From positions 124,001 to 188,000 of the forward strand of contig CANNCO010000005.1 in assembly GCA_947503175.1 (NCBI GenBank): DNA of 64,000 nucleotides, read 5' to 3'. Below, piece after piece: positions 8,062 through 18,501 of the stretch; the first letter of the stretch is position 1, and every line of letters begins with the position of its first letter. Below the pieces are notes generated by a model, which was not told the origin of the DNA, did not search any database, and saw only the letters and a list, made by a program, of their open reading frames with translations. Position numbers and translations under genes: made by a program. The stretch is from an uncultured Paracoccaceae bacterium (GTDB lineage: Bacteria; Pseudomonadota; Alphaproteobacteria; Rhodobacterales; Rhodobacteraceae).

Positions 8062-8562
8062 GTGCTGCGCAGGTTCAGAGGTGAATTCCACCAGAAGGTG
8101 GATGGGAAGGGCCGGGTATCGATCCCGGCTGATTTCCGTCGCGTTCTTGAATCCGGTGACCCCTCCTGGACCGAAGGACTGAACCCCGAGTTCGTAGTCG
8201 TCTTTGGCGGTCCCAAGCGGGACTATCTTGAATGCTACACGATCGAGGCCGCGGCAGAGGTCGACGCCCAGATCGCCGAACTGCCACGCGGTTCGACCGA
8301 ACGGCGGCTTCTTGAGCGTCTGTTTAACGGCCAGTCGCTGAAAACTTCCGTGGACGAGACCGGGCGGATCGTCCTGCCCGCCAAGCTGCGCACGAAAATC
8401 GGGCTGGATGACGCGGCTTACTTCATCGCGACCGGCGACACATTCCAGATCTGGAAACCCGAGACCTTCGAGGCCGACGAGGCCAAGTTCGAGGCCCTGT
8501 TGGATCAGTACCCCGAGGATTTCGATCCGCTGGTCCTGCTCGACAAGAACCGGGACGGTTGA
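8062..8562 (+). CDS. mraZ: Transcriptional regulator MraZ
   Basis: A 166-residue protein with two SpoVT-AbrB-like MraZ repeats. It opens [26 protein letters not shown], and the second repeat contains [14 protein letters not shown]. MraZ heads dcw operons and binds its own promoter region. GTG start with AAGGAG 10 bases upstream. The length is somewhat above the about 145-150 residues of E. coli MraZ, with a tail after the second repeat. It ends 2 bp before rsmH. Three AACGGGAC copies upstream could be its sites, but known MraZ sites in other bacteria are TGGG-type direct repeats, so this is only a suggestion. Confidence 0.95.
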   Translation: MLRRFRGEFHQKVDGKGRVSIPADFRRVLESGDPSWTEGLNPEFVVVFGGPKRDYLECYTIEAAAEVDAQIAELPRGSTERRLLERLFNGQSLKTSVDETGRIVLPAKLRTKIGLDDAAYFIATGDTFQIWKPETFEADEAKFEALLDQYPEDFDPLVLLDKNRDG

Positions 8563-8564
8563 CC

Positions 8565-9563
8565 ATGGTTGCGGCGGCAGGGGCCCTTTCCTCCGATCCA
8601 CCGCACATCCCCGTATTGCTGGGGCCGCTTCTTGACGCGGTCGCGCCCGTATCGGGAATCTGGATCGATGGTACATTCGGCGCCGGCGGCTATGCGCGCG
8701 GTATTCTGGCGGCAGGGGCCGAACGGGTGATAGGGATCGACCGCGACCCGGATGTCTTTGAAATGGCGGCGGAATGGGTAGACGAGTATAACGATAGACT
8801 GGTCCTGAAACAAGGCACGTTCAGTACGCTCGACGAGGTCGCCGAAGGCCCCGTTGACGGCGTGGTCCTGGACCTTGGTGTCTCTTCGATGCAGCTTGAC
8901 CGGCCCGAGCGCGGGTTTTCGTTCGCTTCCGACGGACCGCTCGACATGCGGATGAGCCGCGAAGGCCTGTCTGCCGCGGATCTGGTGAACACGGCGGATG
9001 AGGCGGACCTTGCCGACATCATCTATCATTATGGCGAAGAGCGTGCGTCGCGCCGGATTGCGCGGGCTATCGTGGCGGCTCGCGCCAGCGTTCCCATCGT
9101 GACAACCGCGCAACTGGCACAGATCGTCGAAAGCTGCCTGCCGCCGCGTAAACCGGGCCAAAGCCACCCCGCGACCCGCACGTTTCAGGCCATTCGCATC
9201 GCGGTGAACGATGAGTTCGGAGAGTTGATCGGCGGGTTGGAGGCGGCAGAGCGTGCCCTGCGCCCCGGAGGCAAGCTGGCTGTCGTCAGTTTCCATTCGC
9301 TCGAAGACCGGGTTGTAAAGCGTTTCTTTCAGCATGGCTCGGGCGGTGCCGGGCGGGCAAACCGCTATGCGCCCGAGGCTCCCGAAGACACCCCGCGCTG
9401 GAAAGCGCGCAACAAGGGTATAACGGCCGATGCCGCCGAACTGCGCGCCAATCCGCGTGCGCGGTCGGCGACGCTGCGTCTGGGCCTGCGCACAGCTGCT
9501 CCGGCGCGCCGGTCGGATCGCGCCGCGCTTGGCCTTCCCAAACCTGTACTAACGAGGGGATGA
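8565..9563 (+). CDS. rsmH: 16S rRNA (cytosine-1402-N4)-methyltransferase RsmH
   Basis: A 332-residue SAM-dependent methyltransferase (MraW). [27 protein letters not shown] and VIGIDRDP form the SAM-binding start, followed by [19 protein letters not shown] and the C-terminal [13 protein letters not shown], all family signatures. ATG 8565 was chosen; a TTG two codons earlier overlaps the mraZ stop. Modifies C1402 in the ribosomal P site. It is second in the dcw operon, and ftsL follows after 4 bp. Confidence 0.97.
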   Translation: MVAAAGALSSDPPHIPVLLGPLLDAVAPVSGIWIDGTFGAGGYARGILAAGAERVIGIDRDPDVFEMAAEWVDEYNDRLVLKQGTFSTLDEVAEGPVDGVVLDLGVSSMQLDRPERGFSFASDGPLDMRMSREGLSAADLVNTADEADLADIIYHYGEERASRRIARAIVAARASVPIVTTAQLAQIVESCLPPRKPGQSHPATRTFQAIRIAVNDEFGELIGGLEAAERALRPGGKLAVVSFHSLEDRVVKRFFQHGSGGAGRANRYAPEAPEDTPRWKARNKGITADAAELRANPRARSATLRLGLRTAAPARRSDRAALGLPKPVLTRG

Positions 9564-9567
9564 GTGC

Positions 9568-9918
9568 ATGAAATCAGTGATTTACGGGTTGATCGCCATT
9601 TTCGTTCTGGGTCTCGGGTTCTGGGCTTACCAACAGAATTACACGACCCAGACGGTGCTGAAGGAAAACGCCCGCCTCCAGAGCGATATCGCGGGTCTGC
9701 GCGAGCGTCTGGCGGTGCTGCGCGCGGAATGGGCGTATCTCAACCGTCCCGACCGCCTGCGCGATCTGGCCGATCTGAATTTCGACCGGTTGCAGCTCTT
9801 TCCACTCTCGCCCACGCAGTTCGGAACCGTCGATCAGGTCGCCTATCCCCGCCCGCCCGAGTTGGAGGTGACCGGCGTCTATGATGTCCGCGGCGCCGTT
9901 GAAGAGGTGACAGAATGA
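9568..9918 (+). CDS. ftsL: Cell division protein FtsL
   Basis: A 116-residue bitopic membrane protein: a transmembrane segment (about residues 4-20, VIYGLIAIFVLGLGFWAY), then a leucine-zipper-like helix (QTVLKENARLQSDIAGLRERLAVL). The sequence is poorly conserved between phyla, so position (between rsmH and ftsI) and architecture make the call. FtsL forms the FtsQLB complex that activates FtsWI. The 4-bp ATGA overlap with ftsI indicates translational coupling. Confidence 0.92.
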   Translation: MKSVIYGLIAIFVLGLGFWAYQQNYTTQTVLKENARLQSDIAGLRERLAVLRAEWAYLNRPDRLRDLADLNFDRLQLFPLSPTQFGTVDQVAYPRPPELEVTGVYDVRGAVEEVTE

Positions 9919-11696
9919 CCCGCACACCGTTGCGCCCCCTTGCCCGTATCCTCGAGGCCCGCGCACGCGGCCTGAACCCGGACGCTATCGAGCGCGAGAA
10001 TCTCAGAAAGCGCCACGAAGAAACCCGCGATGGCGAACGCCAGCGCGCCGAAGGCCGCCTTCTTGTCATCGGCATCGTTTTTCTCTGCGCCTTTGTTCTT
10101 GTCGGCGGGCGCATGGGGATTCTCGCGGCGACCGACCCGGCGGAGCCGCGTGTCGCGTCGTCGGGCAACTCGATCCTCGCCCAGCGGGCCGACATCGTCG
10201 ATCGCAACGGTCGCATTCTCGCTACCAACCTGACCACGCATTCGCTTTACGCCCAGCCGCCGATCATGATCGATCCCCTGCGCGCGGCCCGCGATCTGGC
10301 CGATATCTTCCCGGATCTGGATGAGGAACGGCTGGTCAGGGACTTCACCGGCAAGCGCAAGTTTCTGTGGATCAAAAGAAAAATCACGCCGGTGCAGAAA
10401 CAGGCCGTCCACGATATGGGCGAGCCGGGGCTGATGTTCGGGCCGCGTGAGATGCGGCTTTATCCCAATGGCAGCCTCGCCAGCCACGTCCTTGGCGGGG
10501 CGGGCTTCGGTCGCGAAGGCGTGCACTCCGCCGAAGTCATCGGTGTCGCTGGCGTCGAGAAAACCTTCGACGACTGGCTGCGCGATCCGGCCCATGACGG
10601 TGCGCCGCTGCAGCTTTCGCTTGATCTGTCGGTGCAGGCAGCGACCGAGCGTGTGCTTCTGGGCGGTATGCGGCTGATGAACGCCAAGGGCGCCTCGGCG
10701 GTCCTGATGGATGTTCATACCGGCGAGATCATCAGCCTTGTCAGCCTGCCCGATTTCGACCCGAACGATCGTCCCGTCCCGCTGACCGAGGGGGATGCGG
10801 GCGACAGCCCGCTGTTCAACCGCGCGGTGCAAGGCGTCTACGAACTGGGCTCGACCTTCAAGATATTCACGGCCGCCCAGGCAATCGAGACGAACCTCGT
10901 CAACACGTCGACGATCATCGACACCAAGGGGCCGCTCCGTTGGGGCAGGCACCGGATCAGCGATTTCCGCAACTACGGGGATGCGCTTTCGGTTGAAGAT
11001 GTGATCGTCAAGTCCTCGAATATCGGCACCGCCCGGATGGCGATGGACATCGGCGCGGACCGTCAACGCGCCTTCCTCGACTCACTGGGTTTCATGAAGC
11101 CGACGCCGGTCGAACTGGTCGAAGCCGCGGGCGCACGTCCGCTTCTGCCCTCGCGCTGGTCCGAGATTTCGACGATGACGATCTCCTATGGTCACGGGCT
11201 GTCGGCAAGCCCGCTGCATCTGGCGACGGGGTATGCCTCGCTCTTGAACGGCGGCACCCGTGTGACACCGACATTGATAAAGCGAAAGGCGCCCGTCATC
11301 GGCCCGCGCGTGATCAGCGAACAGACATCGGCCATCGCGCGCGATCTTCTGCGCAAGGTCGTCACCGAAGGCACGGCGTCCTTCGGCGAGGTCGCGGGCT
11401 ATCAGGTCGCAGGTAAAACCGGGACGGCGGACAAGCCCAACTCCAGCGGCGGGTATTACGAAGACAAGGTCATCGCGGTTTTTGCCTCGGTGTTCCCGGC
11501 ATCCGATCCGCGCTATGTTCTGGTCGTGGCGCTCGACGAAGCGGTCGAAACCTCGGGCGAGGAACCGCGCCGGACCGCGGGCTGGACGGCCGTTCCGGTT
11601 GCTGCCGAGATCATCCGGCGGACGGCACCCTTGCTTGGACTGCCGCCGATCATTGAAGCCGACGTTAAAAGCGCGGTAACACTGGCATCGAACTGA
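9915..11696 (+). CDS. ftsI: Septal peptidoglycan transpeptidase FtsI (PBP3)
   Basis: A 593-residue class B penicillin-binding protein. A cytoplasmic N-terminus precedes one transmembrane segment (about 49-66) and the pedestal domain with RADIVDRNGRILA. The transpeptidase motifs are S313-T-F-K316 (nucleophile Ser313), S367-S-N369 and K501-T-G-T504. It cross-links septal peptidoglycan with FtsW. The cytoplasmic tail, about 48 residues and basic, is slightly long. It overlaps ftsL by 4 bp; murE starts 18 bp later. Confidence 0.97.
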   Translation: MTRTPLRPLARILEARARGLNPDAIERENLRKRHEETRDGERQRAEGRLLVIGIVFLCAFVLVGGRMGILAATDPAEPRVASSGNSILAQRADIVDRNGRILATNLTTHSLYAQPPIMIDPLRAARDLADIFPDLDEERLVRDFTGKRKFLWIKRKITPVQKQAVHDMGEPGLMFGPREMRLYPNGSLASHVLGGAGFGREGVHSAEVIGVAGVEKTFDDWLRDPAHDGAPLQLSLDLSVQAATERVLLGGMRLMNAKGASAVLMDVHTGEIISLVSLPDFDPNDRPVPLTEGDAGDSPLFNRAVQGVYELGSTFKIFTAAQAIETNLVNTSTIIDTKGPLRWGRHRISDFRNYGDALSVEDVIVKSSNIGTARMAMDIGADRQRAFLDSLGFMKPTPVELVEAAGARPLLPSRWSEISTMTISYGHGLSASPLHLATGYASLLNGGTRVTPTLIKRKAPVIGPRVISEQTSAIARDLLRKVVTEGTASFGEVAGYQVAGKTGTADKPNSSGGYYEDKVIAVFASVFPASDPRYVLVVALDEAVETSGEEPRRTAGWTAVPVAAEIIRRTAPLLGLPPIIEADVKSAVTLASN

Positions 11697-11714
11697 CACT
11701 GGGTTGGGGCGAGC

Positions 11715-13205
11715 ATGAGAACCCGGGACGATGCAAGATCACTAGGTGAACTGGGCCTGACGGTGCCGGGCTCCGGCGATGTCCGGGTCACGGGGCTGGC
11801 AGTGGACAGCCGCGACGTCATCAAGGGCAGCCTGTTCGCGGCTCTGCCGGGCACCAGGGTACATGGCGGAGAGTTCATCACATACGCAATCCGCATGGGC
11901 GCGGGGGCGATCCTGACCGACCGCGAGGGGGCGCGTATCGCGAAGGCCGAGATCGACGAAGCCGGCCTCCCCGTTGTCATCGCCGAGGACCCGCGACAGG
12001 CGCTGGCCTATGCCGCCGCGCTCTGGTTCGGCCAGCAGCCAGAGGTTGTCTGCGCAGTCACCGGCACCAATGGAAAGACCTCGGTTGCGACCTTCACCCG
12101 GCAGATTTGGATGGCGCTTGGCATCGAAGCCGTGAACATCGGCACGACCGGCGTCGAAGGCTGCTATTCCGCACCACTTCAGCATACGACGCCCGAACCG
12201 ATCACCCTGCACCGCGTTCTTCACGACGTGGCCGAGGCGGGGATCGACCATGCGGTGATGGAGGCCTCTTCGCATGGGCTGGAACAGCGCCGTGTCGATG
12301 GCGTGCGGCTGACGGCGGCGGGGTTCACGAATTTCAGCCAGGATCACCTGGATTACCACGAAACCTTCGAGGCGTATTTCGCCGCAAAGGCGGGCCTTTT
12401 TGACCGTGTCCTGCCCGAAGATGGAACCGCCGTGATCAATACGGACGATCCGATGGGGCCGGAAGTGGCGGCAATCGTCGAGGCCCGGGGCTGCGATATC
12501 CTGACCGTGGGCCGGGATTCAGCCGCTGCCCTGCGCCTTGTGAACCAGCGGTTCGATGCAACGGGGCAGGAATTGCGCTTCGAATGGAACGGACATGCAA
12601 AACAGGTGCGCCTGCCGCTGATCGGCGGGTTTCAGGCCGAAAATGCGCTTGTGGCGGCAGGTCTCGTGATCGCGTCGGGCTGTGCGCCGTCCGAAGTGTT
12701 CGAGGCGCTTCCGATGCTCACCACCGTTCGGGGCCGGATGCAGCTTGCCGCAAGCCGCGACAACGGCGGGGCGGTGTTCGTGGATTACTCCCACACGCCA
12801 GCGGCGCTGGAGACCGCCCTGCGCGCGCTCCGCCCCCATGTCATGGGGCGGCTGATCGTCGTCTTCGGTGCGGGCGGCGACCGGGATGCGGGCAAACGCC
12901 CGCTGATGGGCGAGGCAGCGGCGAAACACGCCGACATCGCCATCGTGACCGACGATAACCCGCGTTCCGAAGATCCGGCGGCAATCAGGGCGGCGATCCT
13001 TGCCGCCTGTCCCGAAGCCAACGAATACGGCGACCGGGCCGAGGCGATCCTGCGCGGTGTCGATATGCTCGAGTCCGGCGACGCCCTGCTGATTGCGGGC
13101 AAGGGCCATGAGACCGGTCAGACCGTGGGGGACACCGTTTACCCTTTCGATGATGCGGAACAGGCCAGCGTCGCGGTCGCAGCCCTCGACGGGCGGATCG
13201 CATGA
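11715..13205 (+). CDS. murE: UDP-MurNAc-tripeptide ligase MurE (meso-diaminopimelate adding)
   Basis: A 496-residue Mur ligase that adds the third stem residue to UDP-MurNAc-L-Ala-D-Glu. The P-loop is GTNGKTS (117-123). The DNPRSEDP motif (414-421) marks meso-diaminopimelate specificity, as expected for a Gram-negative. ATG 11715 is preceded by a GGGGCGAG-like stretch. It ends with the ATGA overlap into murF. Confidence 0.97.
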   Translation: MRTRDDARSLGELGLTVPGSGDVRVTGLAVDSRDVIKGSLFAALPGTRVHGGEFITYAIRMGAGAILTDREGARIAKAEIDEAGLPVVIAEDPRQALAYAAALWFGQQPEVVCAVTGTNGKTSVATFTRQIWMALGIEAVNIGTTGVEGCYSAPLQHTTPEPITLHRVLHDVAEAGIDHAVMEASSHGLEQRRVDGVRLTAAGFTNFSQDHLDYHETFEAYFAAKAGLFDRVLPEDGTAVINTDDPMGPEVAAIVEARGCDILTVGRDSAAALRLVNQRFDATGQELRFEWNGHAKQVRLPLIGGFQAENALVAAGLVIASGCAPSEVFEALPMLTTVRGRMQLAASRDNGGAVFVDYSHTPAALETALRALRPHVMGRLIVVFGAGGDRDAGKRPLMGEAAAKHADIAIVTDDNPRSEDPAAIRAAILAACPEANEYGDRAEAILRGVDMLESGDALLIAGKGHETGQTVGDTVYPFDDAEQASVAVAALDGRIA

Positions 13206-14638
13206 CGGCGCTTTGGACAGCCAGCGATGCCGCCCGCGCCACAGGCGGGCAGGCGCGGGGTGACTGGCGCGCGATGGGGGTTTCGATAGACACCCGCACG
13301 ATCGAACCGGGCGATATGTTCGTCGCACTCAAGGATATTCGCGACGGCCATGACTTCGTGGCCGATGCACTTGCCAAAGGGGCCGCTGCCGCGCTTGTGT
13401 CGCATATCCCGTCTGATATCCCCGAAGACGCCCCGCTTCTGATCGTGGACGATGTTCTGGCGGCTCTGGCCGAACTGGGACGCGCCGCACGCGCCCGCTG
13501 CAATGCTCAGGTCGTGGCCATCACCGGCTCTGCCGGAAAAACCTCGACCAAGGAAATGCTGCGCGATGTGCTCGCCGGTCAGGGACGCGTCCATGCCGCC
13601 GAAGCAAGCTACAACAACCACTGGGGCGTGCCGCTGACACTGGCACGCATGCCCGCTGATATCGAATACGCCGTGATCGAGATCGGGATGAACGCACCTG
13701 GCGAAATTGCCCCGCTGTCCCGGCTGGCCCGTCCCCATGTGGCGGTCGTGACAACCGTCGCGCCCGCGCATCTTGCCGCATTCGAGAGTATCGCGGGGAT
13801 TGCCCACGAAAAGGCGTCGATCTTCGAGGGGCTGGAACCCGGCGGCATCGCGATCTTCAATGGCGATGTGGAGACGACCGACATCCTGCGGGAAACGGCT
13901 GCACGCCACGCCGGAACGCTGATCTCATTCGGCGAGACGGTCGGCGCAGACTACCACCTGACCGAGGTCGACATGACCCATGCCGGAACGGTGGTGCAGG
14001 CCCGGAAGGAAGGTCAACAGCTATTGTTCAAGATCGGCGCACCGGGGCGCCATTTCGCGATGAACGCGCTTGCGGTACTTGCCGCCGTAGATGCAATCGG
14101 TGCAGACGCCGCGGTCGCCGCCTGCGATCTGGGCCGCTGGTCGCCGCCCGCGGGTCGGGGCGTGCGCGAAACGCTCTCCCTCGATCCGGTCGAAGACCAC
14201 ATGACCGTGGAAATGATCGACGACGCGTTCAACGCCAACCCGGCCTCTGTCGACGCCGCGCTCGAAGTTCTCGCGGCGACGAAGCCGGTCAATGATATCG
14301 GTCGCGTGGCCCGGGGACGTCGGATCGCGATCTTGGGCGACATGCTGGAACTGGGTTCCGATGAGACGAAGATGCACCGCGCCATTGCCGACCATCCGGC
14401 GATGGAAAGCGTCGCGCTTGTCCATTGTGTCGGTCCCCTGATGGCCGAGCTTTGGGACGCACTTCCCGAACCGCGCCGTGGCGCGAAAGTCGACAAAGCC
14501 GAAGACCTCGCCTCCCGCGCCCACACGCTCGTGGATGCAGGCGATGTCGTTCTGATCAAGGGATCGAAAGGCAGCCGCGTCAGCCTTGTCGTTGATGCGT
14601 TGCGCAAACTGGGCCATCCGAGCCTGACCGCGAACTGA
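13202..14638 (+). CDS. murF: UDP-MurNAc-tripeptide D-Ala-D-Ala ligase MurF
   Basis: A 478-residue Mur ligase with P-loop GSAGKTS (109-115), [16 protein letters not shown] and [19 protein letters not shown], both typical of MurF, and [15 protein letters not shown]. It adds D-Ala-D-Ala, made by the Ddl encoded at 25992, to complete the pentapeptide. It overlaps murE by 4 bp and is 13 bp from mraY, so it belongs to the same transcript. Confidence 0.97.
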   Translation: MTALWTASDAARATGGQARGDWRAMGVSIDTRTIEPGDMFVALKDIRDGHDFVADALAKGAAAALVSHIPSDIPEDAPLLIVDDVLAALAELGRAARARCNAQVVAITGSAGKTSTKEMLRDVLAGQGRVHAAEASYNNHWGVPLTLARMPADIEYAVIEIGMNAPGEIAPLSRLARPHVAVVTTVAPAHLAAFESIAGIAHEKASIFEGLEPGGIAIFNGDVETTDILRETAARHAGTLISFGETVGADYHLTEVDMTHAGTVVQARKEGQQLLFKIGAPGRHFAMNALAVLAAVDAIGADAAVAACDLGRWSPPAGRGVRETLSLDPVEDHMTVEMIDDAFNANPASVDAALEVLAATKPVNDIGRVARGRRIAILGDMLELGSDETKMHRAIADHPAMESVALVHCVGPLMAELWDALPEPRRGAKVDKAEDLASRAHTLVDAGDVVLIKGSKGSRVSLVVDALRKLGHPSLTAN

Positions 14639-14651
14639 AGGGGGCGGGCCG

Positions 14652-15737
14652 ATGCTGTTCGAACTGACACGATTTTCCGACGGCGGGGACATCTTCAACC
14701 TGTTCCGCTACATCACGTTTCGGGCCGGGGGTGCGTTCTTCACCGCGCTGATCTTTGGCTTCATCTTCGGCAAACCCCTGATCAACCTCCTGCGCCGCCG
14801 CCAGAAACACGGGCAGCCGATCCGCAGCGACGGCCCCGAAAGCCACGTTACCGAAAAAGCCGGAACACCCACGATGGGGGGGCTTCTGATCCTTTCGGCA
14901 CTTCTCGTTTCAACGCTGCTCTGGGCGCGGCTCGACAACGGTTATGTCTGGATCGTGCTGTTCGTGACGGCCGGATTCGGTCTGATCGGTTTCGCCGATG
15001 ACTATGCCAAGGTCTCGAAGAACACGAATGCAGGCGTCCCGGGGAAGGTCCGCTTTTCGATCGGCCTCGTGATTGCGGCCATAGCGGCCTACTGGGCGTC
15101 GATGCTCCATCCCGACGCGCTAAGTTACAAGCTGGCGGTTCCCGTGTTCAAGGACGTCCTCTTGAACCTTGGGCTGATCTTCATCCCCTTTGCGATGATC
15201 GTGATCGTGGGGGCCGCGAATTCCGTGAACCTCACCGACGGTCTGGACGGACTTGCAATCATGCCGGTGATGATCGCCGCTGGTACCCTTGGGGTCATCG
15301 CCTACGCGGTGGGCCGCGTCGACTTCACCGAATATCTCGATGTGCATTACGTCCCCGGCACCGGCGAAATCCTGATCTTCACAGCGGGTCTGATCGGCGG
15401 CGGCCTCGGGTTTCTCTGGTACAACGCGCCCCCCGCGGCGGTGTTCATGGGAGATACCGGAAGCCTTGCACTGGGCGGCGCATTGGGCGCCATCGCAGTG
15501 GCAACGAAGCACGAAATCGTGCTGGCGATTGTCGGCGGTCTGTTCGTGGTCGAGGCCCTGAGTGTCATCATTCAGGTCGCCTATTTCAAGCGCACCGGAA
15601 AACGGGTCTTTTTGATGGCCCCGATCCACCATCACTTCGAAAAACAGGGCTGGGCGGAACCTCAGATCGTGATCCGGTTCTGGATCATCAGCCTGATCCT
15701 TGCCCTGATCGGTCTGGCCACGCTGAAGCTGCGCTAG
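14652..15737 (+). CDS. mraY: Phospho-N-acetylmuramoyl-pentapeptide transferase MraY
   Basis: A 361-residue polytopic membrane enzyme that transfers phospho-MurNAc-pentapeptide to undecaprenyl phosphate (lipid I). Visible motifs are [46 protein letters not shown] and the histidine loop [22 protein letters not shown]. The length equals the family norm (about 360). Confidence 0.98.
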   Translation: MLFELTRFSDGGDIFNLFRYITFRAGGAFFTALIFGFIFGKPLINLLRRRQKHGQPIRSDGPESHVTEKAGTPTMGGLLILSALLVSTLLWARLDNGYVWIVLFVTAGFGLIGFADDYAKVSKNTNAGVPGKVRFSIGLVIAAIAAYWASMLHPDALSYKLAVPVFKDVLLNLGLIFIPFAMIVIVGAANSVNLTDGLDGLAIMPVMIAAGTLGVIAYAVGRVDFTEYLDVHYVPGTGEILIFTAGLIGGGLGFLWYNAPPAAVFMGDTGSLALGGALGAIAVATKHEIVLAIVGGLFVVEALSVIIQVAYFKRTGKRVFLMAPIHHHFEKQGWAEPQIVIRFWIISLILALIGLATLKLR

Positions 15738-15837
15738 ACCGGGCCGGCCTTGACGCCGGTGGTTTCCGCCCCCACACCCCCGGTGGGAGATTGGAAGGAA
15801 CAGAAGGGTCGACCCGGGTGAAGCACGAGGCGCAAGA

Positions 15838-17235
15838 ATGATCCCCGTTCAAGGTGTTGAGGGCCAGACAGTTGGTGTCCTCGGTCTGGGTCTGTCGGGG
15901 CGGTCCGCCGTGCGTGCACTTGTGGCCGGTGGGGCAAAGGTCGTTGCATGGGACGATGGCGAGATTGCGCGCAACGCGGCCGAGGAAGATGGGGTGATCC
16001 TTCTGGACGTCACACGCCCAGAGGCCATGGACGGTCTGTCGCTTCTGATCGTTTCTCCGGGCATCCCGCATCTCTACCCCGCACCCCATCCCGCAATTGC
16101 CGCTGCGCTTGTCGCGGGCGTGCCCATCGACAACGATGTCGGGCTTTTCTTCCGGTCACTGGCCCTTCGAGCCTGGGACCGGTTCGAGACCGCGCCCCGG
16201 GTGATCGCCATCACCGGGTCCAACGGAAAGTCCACGACTTCGGCCCTGATCCATCACATCCTGACCGCCGCAGGGCACGACGCGCAGCTTGCCGGAAACA
16301 TCGGGCGCGGTGTTCTGGACATCGATCCGCCGGACGATGGCGGTGTCGTGGTGCTGGAGCTTTCATCCTATCAGATCGATCTTGCCCGGGCGCTGACGCC
16401 GGATATCGCTGTTTTCACCAACCTGACGCCGGATCATCTGGATCGCCACGGCGGCATGGGCGGGTATTTCGCGGCCAAGCGCAGGCTGTTCTCCGAAGGC
16501 GGCCCCGACCGCGCGGTCATCGGTGTCGATGAAGACGAGGGGCGCTATCTGGCGGGCCAACTGGCGGAAGGACCCGCCGACACCCGGGTGATCCGTGTCT
16601 CGTCAGGTCGCAAGCTCGGCAGTCCGGGTTGGAACGTATTCGCCCGCAAGGGGTTTCTCGCTGAAACCCGCAATGGCCGTCAGGTGGGGTCAATCGACCT
16701 TCGGGAGATCCGGGGTCTCTCCGGCGCTCACAACCACCAGAATGCCTGTGCCGCCTATGCCGCCACCCGCGCGCTTGGCCTGGCCCCGCGGCTGATCGAG
16801 GACGCATTTGCAAGTTTCGAGGGCCTGCCCCACCGCAGCCAGGTGATCGCGGAGAGCAACGGCGTGGTGTTCGTCAACGATAGCAAGGCCACCAATCCCG
16901 ACAGCGCGTTAAAGGCACTGCAGGCCTTCGACCGGGTGCGCTGGGTCGTGGGCGGCCAGATGAAAGAGGGTGGGCTGGGCACCCTGCCGCAAGCCTTCGG
17001 CCATGTCGCGAAGGCCTATGTCATCGGTCGCCATGCGGCGGAGACAGCTCTCATGCTGGGTGATCTGCCGCATCAGGTATGCACGACCATGGCGGAAGCC
17101 GTTGCATGCGCCGCGGCCGAGGCGGAAAGCGGCGACACGGTCCTTCTGGCCCCCGCCGCGGCCAGTTTCGACCAATACGACAATTTCGAACGCCGGGGCG
17201 AGGATTTCATCGCCGAGGTATTGCGAGCCATATAG
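15838..17235 (+). CDS. murD: UDP-MurNAc-L-alanine:D-glutamate ligase MurD
   Basis: A 465-residue Mur ligase with an N-terminal Rossmann domain ([16 protein letters not shown]), P-loop GSNGKST (127-133), [17 protein letters not shown] and [16 protein letters not shown]. It adds D-Glu to UDP-MurNAc-L-Ala. A 100-bp gap separates it from mraY, the largest spacing so far in the cluster. Downstream the operon is broken: instead of ftsW, 304 bp without a gene and then a minus-strand AraC gene follow. Confidence 0.97.
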   Translation: MIPVQGVEGQTVGVLGLGLSGRSAVRALVAGGAKVVAWDDGEIARNAAEEDGVILLDVTRPEAMDGLSLLIVSPGIPHLYPAPHPAIAAALVAGVPIDNDVGLFFRSLALRAWDRFETAPRVIAITGSNGKSTTSALIHHILTAAGHDAQLAGNIGRGVLDIDPPDDGGVVVLELSSYQIDLARALTPDIAVFTNLTPDHLDRHGGMGGYFAAKRRLFSEGGPDRAVIGVDEDEGRYLAGQLAEGPADTRVIRVSSGRKLGSPGWNVFARKGFLAETRNGRQVGSIDLREIRGLSGAHNHQNACAAYAATRALGLAPRLIEDAFASFEGLPHRSQVIAESNGVVFVNDSKATNPDSALKALQAFDRVRWVVGGQMKEGGLGTLPQAFGHVAKAYVIGRHAAETALMLGDLPHQVCTTMAEAVACAAAEAESGDTVLLAPAAASFDQYDNFERRGEDFIAEVLRAI

Positions 17236-17539
17236 TTCGACCCCTGCGCGCCAGCTAAACCCGTTTTCCCCCGCCACCCGAAATCGGGATGAAGCGTCTT
17301 GATGCCCCTTTTTGACAGAAAGCTTACCCGTCAGCCTGGATTTCACCGAAAGCGGTCGCTTGCATCAGCTTGGTTGAAAGGCGGAACGCGGGACAAACCG
17401 GGCATTCGATACGTCTCGGGCTAAAGGCCGCTTGGAGGAACTGGTCAACAATGTGTGGCTTTCGCCGGTGCATAGACGTCGGTTGATTTTTACCGACTTT
17501 AACGTCGATCTATCTCAAGGTTTCCACTTCTACATCACT
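17236..17539. other. Gap after murD, left edge of the insertion in the dcw cluster
   Basis: No gene seen. It contains a small perfect hairpin, GTCGGT/ACCGAC (about 17477-17496), near the end of the converging AraC gene. No T-rich terminator clearly closes the murD transcript. No integrase, transposase or target duplication was recognised. A short frame around 17335-17420 resembles nothing I know. Confidence 0.45.
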
Positions 17540-18394
17540 TCACCGCATAGCACCTGGCGTGTATCCGAAGGTGGCCCTAAAGCGGCGGATCATATGGCTT
17601 TGAGATGAAAAACCACAGGCTTCGGCAACATCCATTGCTTGGCGTCCCTGATCAAGCATGGTGCGTGCCGCATCGAGGCGGCGTCGCAATACCCATTCGT
17701 AAGGGGGCATGCCATAGCTGACCGGGAAGGCCCGTGAGAGTTGCCGGGAACTCAAACCTGCAATTTCCGCAAGGTCCGCCACGGTGATCCGATCATCAAG
17801 CGAAGCCGCCACCGCATCTTCTAAGGCTTGGCATTGTGCCCCGGTCAAACCACCGTTCGGAGCACGGAACGTAGCAGTCGTCCGCTCGATCTCCAATGAT
17901 CGCGCGAGGAGCGCATAAAGGGCATGATCAAGGGCGAGACGGTCATTCGGAGCTGTCCAATCCAAAGCGAGTACAAAACGTTCCGCCATCTCGCGAAAAG
18001 CAGGGTCGCACCCGAACACAAGCTCCGTGGGGCTGTCTGTCATCCCTGACGTGGCCTGTTGCATGTGCTCGTCTCGAAAATAGATGTGTAGCCATCTGAC
18101 ATACCCTCGGTTGTCCCACTGCGTCTCGCATCCGCCGGGCATGATGCAGATGGCACCGGGGCTACCAGACACATTGGATTTTCCGCTCTGGCCTGTGCCG
18201 TCTGCGATGTGACGCACATAATTTCCGCCACGCAAATAAAGGCTGATCGTGTGGTGGTTGGGGCGGCGATAACTCAGATCACGCCCGCCACGCCTTTCCC
18301 ACAGCGCCAAGCCGATCCCAGCAGGTGAGGTCACGCTACGCAGCGCGTTTGCAGAGCCTGTGAGTGATTTGGCGATGGAATAATCTAGGTTCAT
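17540..18394 (-). CDS. AraC-family transcriptional regulator
   Basis: A 284-residue regulator with an N-terminal cupin-like sensing half (HHTISLYLRGG, PGAICIMPGG) and a C-terminal double helix-turn-helix (about 190-284: ITVADLAEIAGLSSRQLSRAF, ACGFSSQSHMIRRFRATFGYTPGAMR). It is divergent from the cyclase/MFS pair with about 107 bp between starts, so it probably controls that pair. It sits inside the dcw cluster on the opposite strand, which is foreign to that context. Effector unknown. Confidence 0.9.
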   Translation of the reverse strand: MNLDYSIAKSLTGSANALRSVTSPAGIGLALWERRGGRDLSYRRPNHHTISLYLRGGNYVRHIADGTGQSGKSNVSGSPGAICIMPGGCETQWDNRGYVRWLHIYFRDEHMQQATSGMTDSPTELVFGCDPAFREMAERFVLALDWTAPNDRLALDHALYALLARSLEIERTTATFRAPNGGLTGAQCQALEDAVAASLDDRITVADLAEIAGLSSRQLSRAFPVSYGMPPYEWVLRRRLDAARTMLDQGRQAMDVAEACGFSSQSHMIRRFRATFGYTPGAMR

Positions 18395-18501
18395 GAATCT
18401 CTTTTCTTGGCAGGATCGTACCAGACGCGGCGAGATTGTCCAAGAATACTATCCGCCATCATGACACAAGCGGCCGAAACTCGATCAGAAAGACCACGGC
18501 T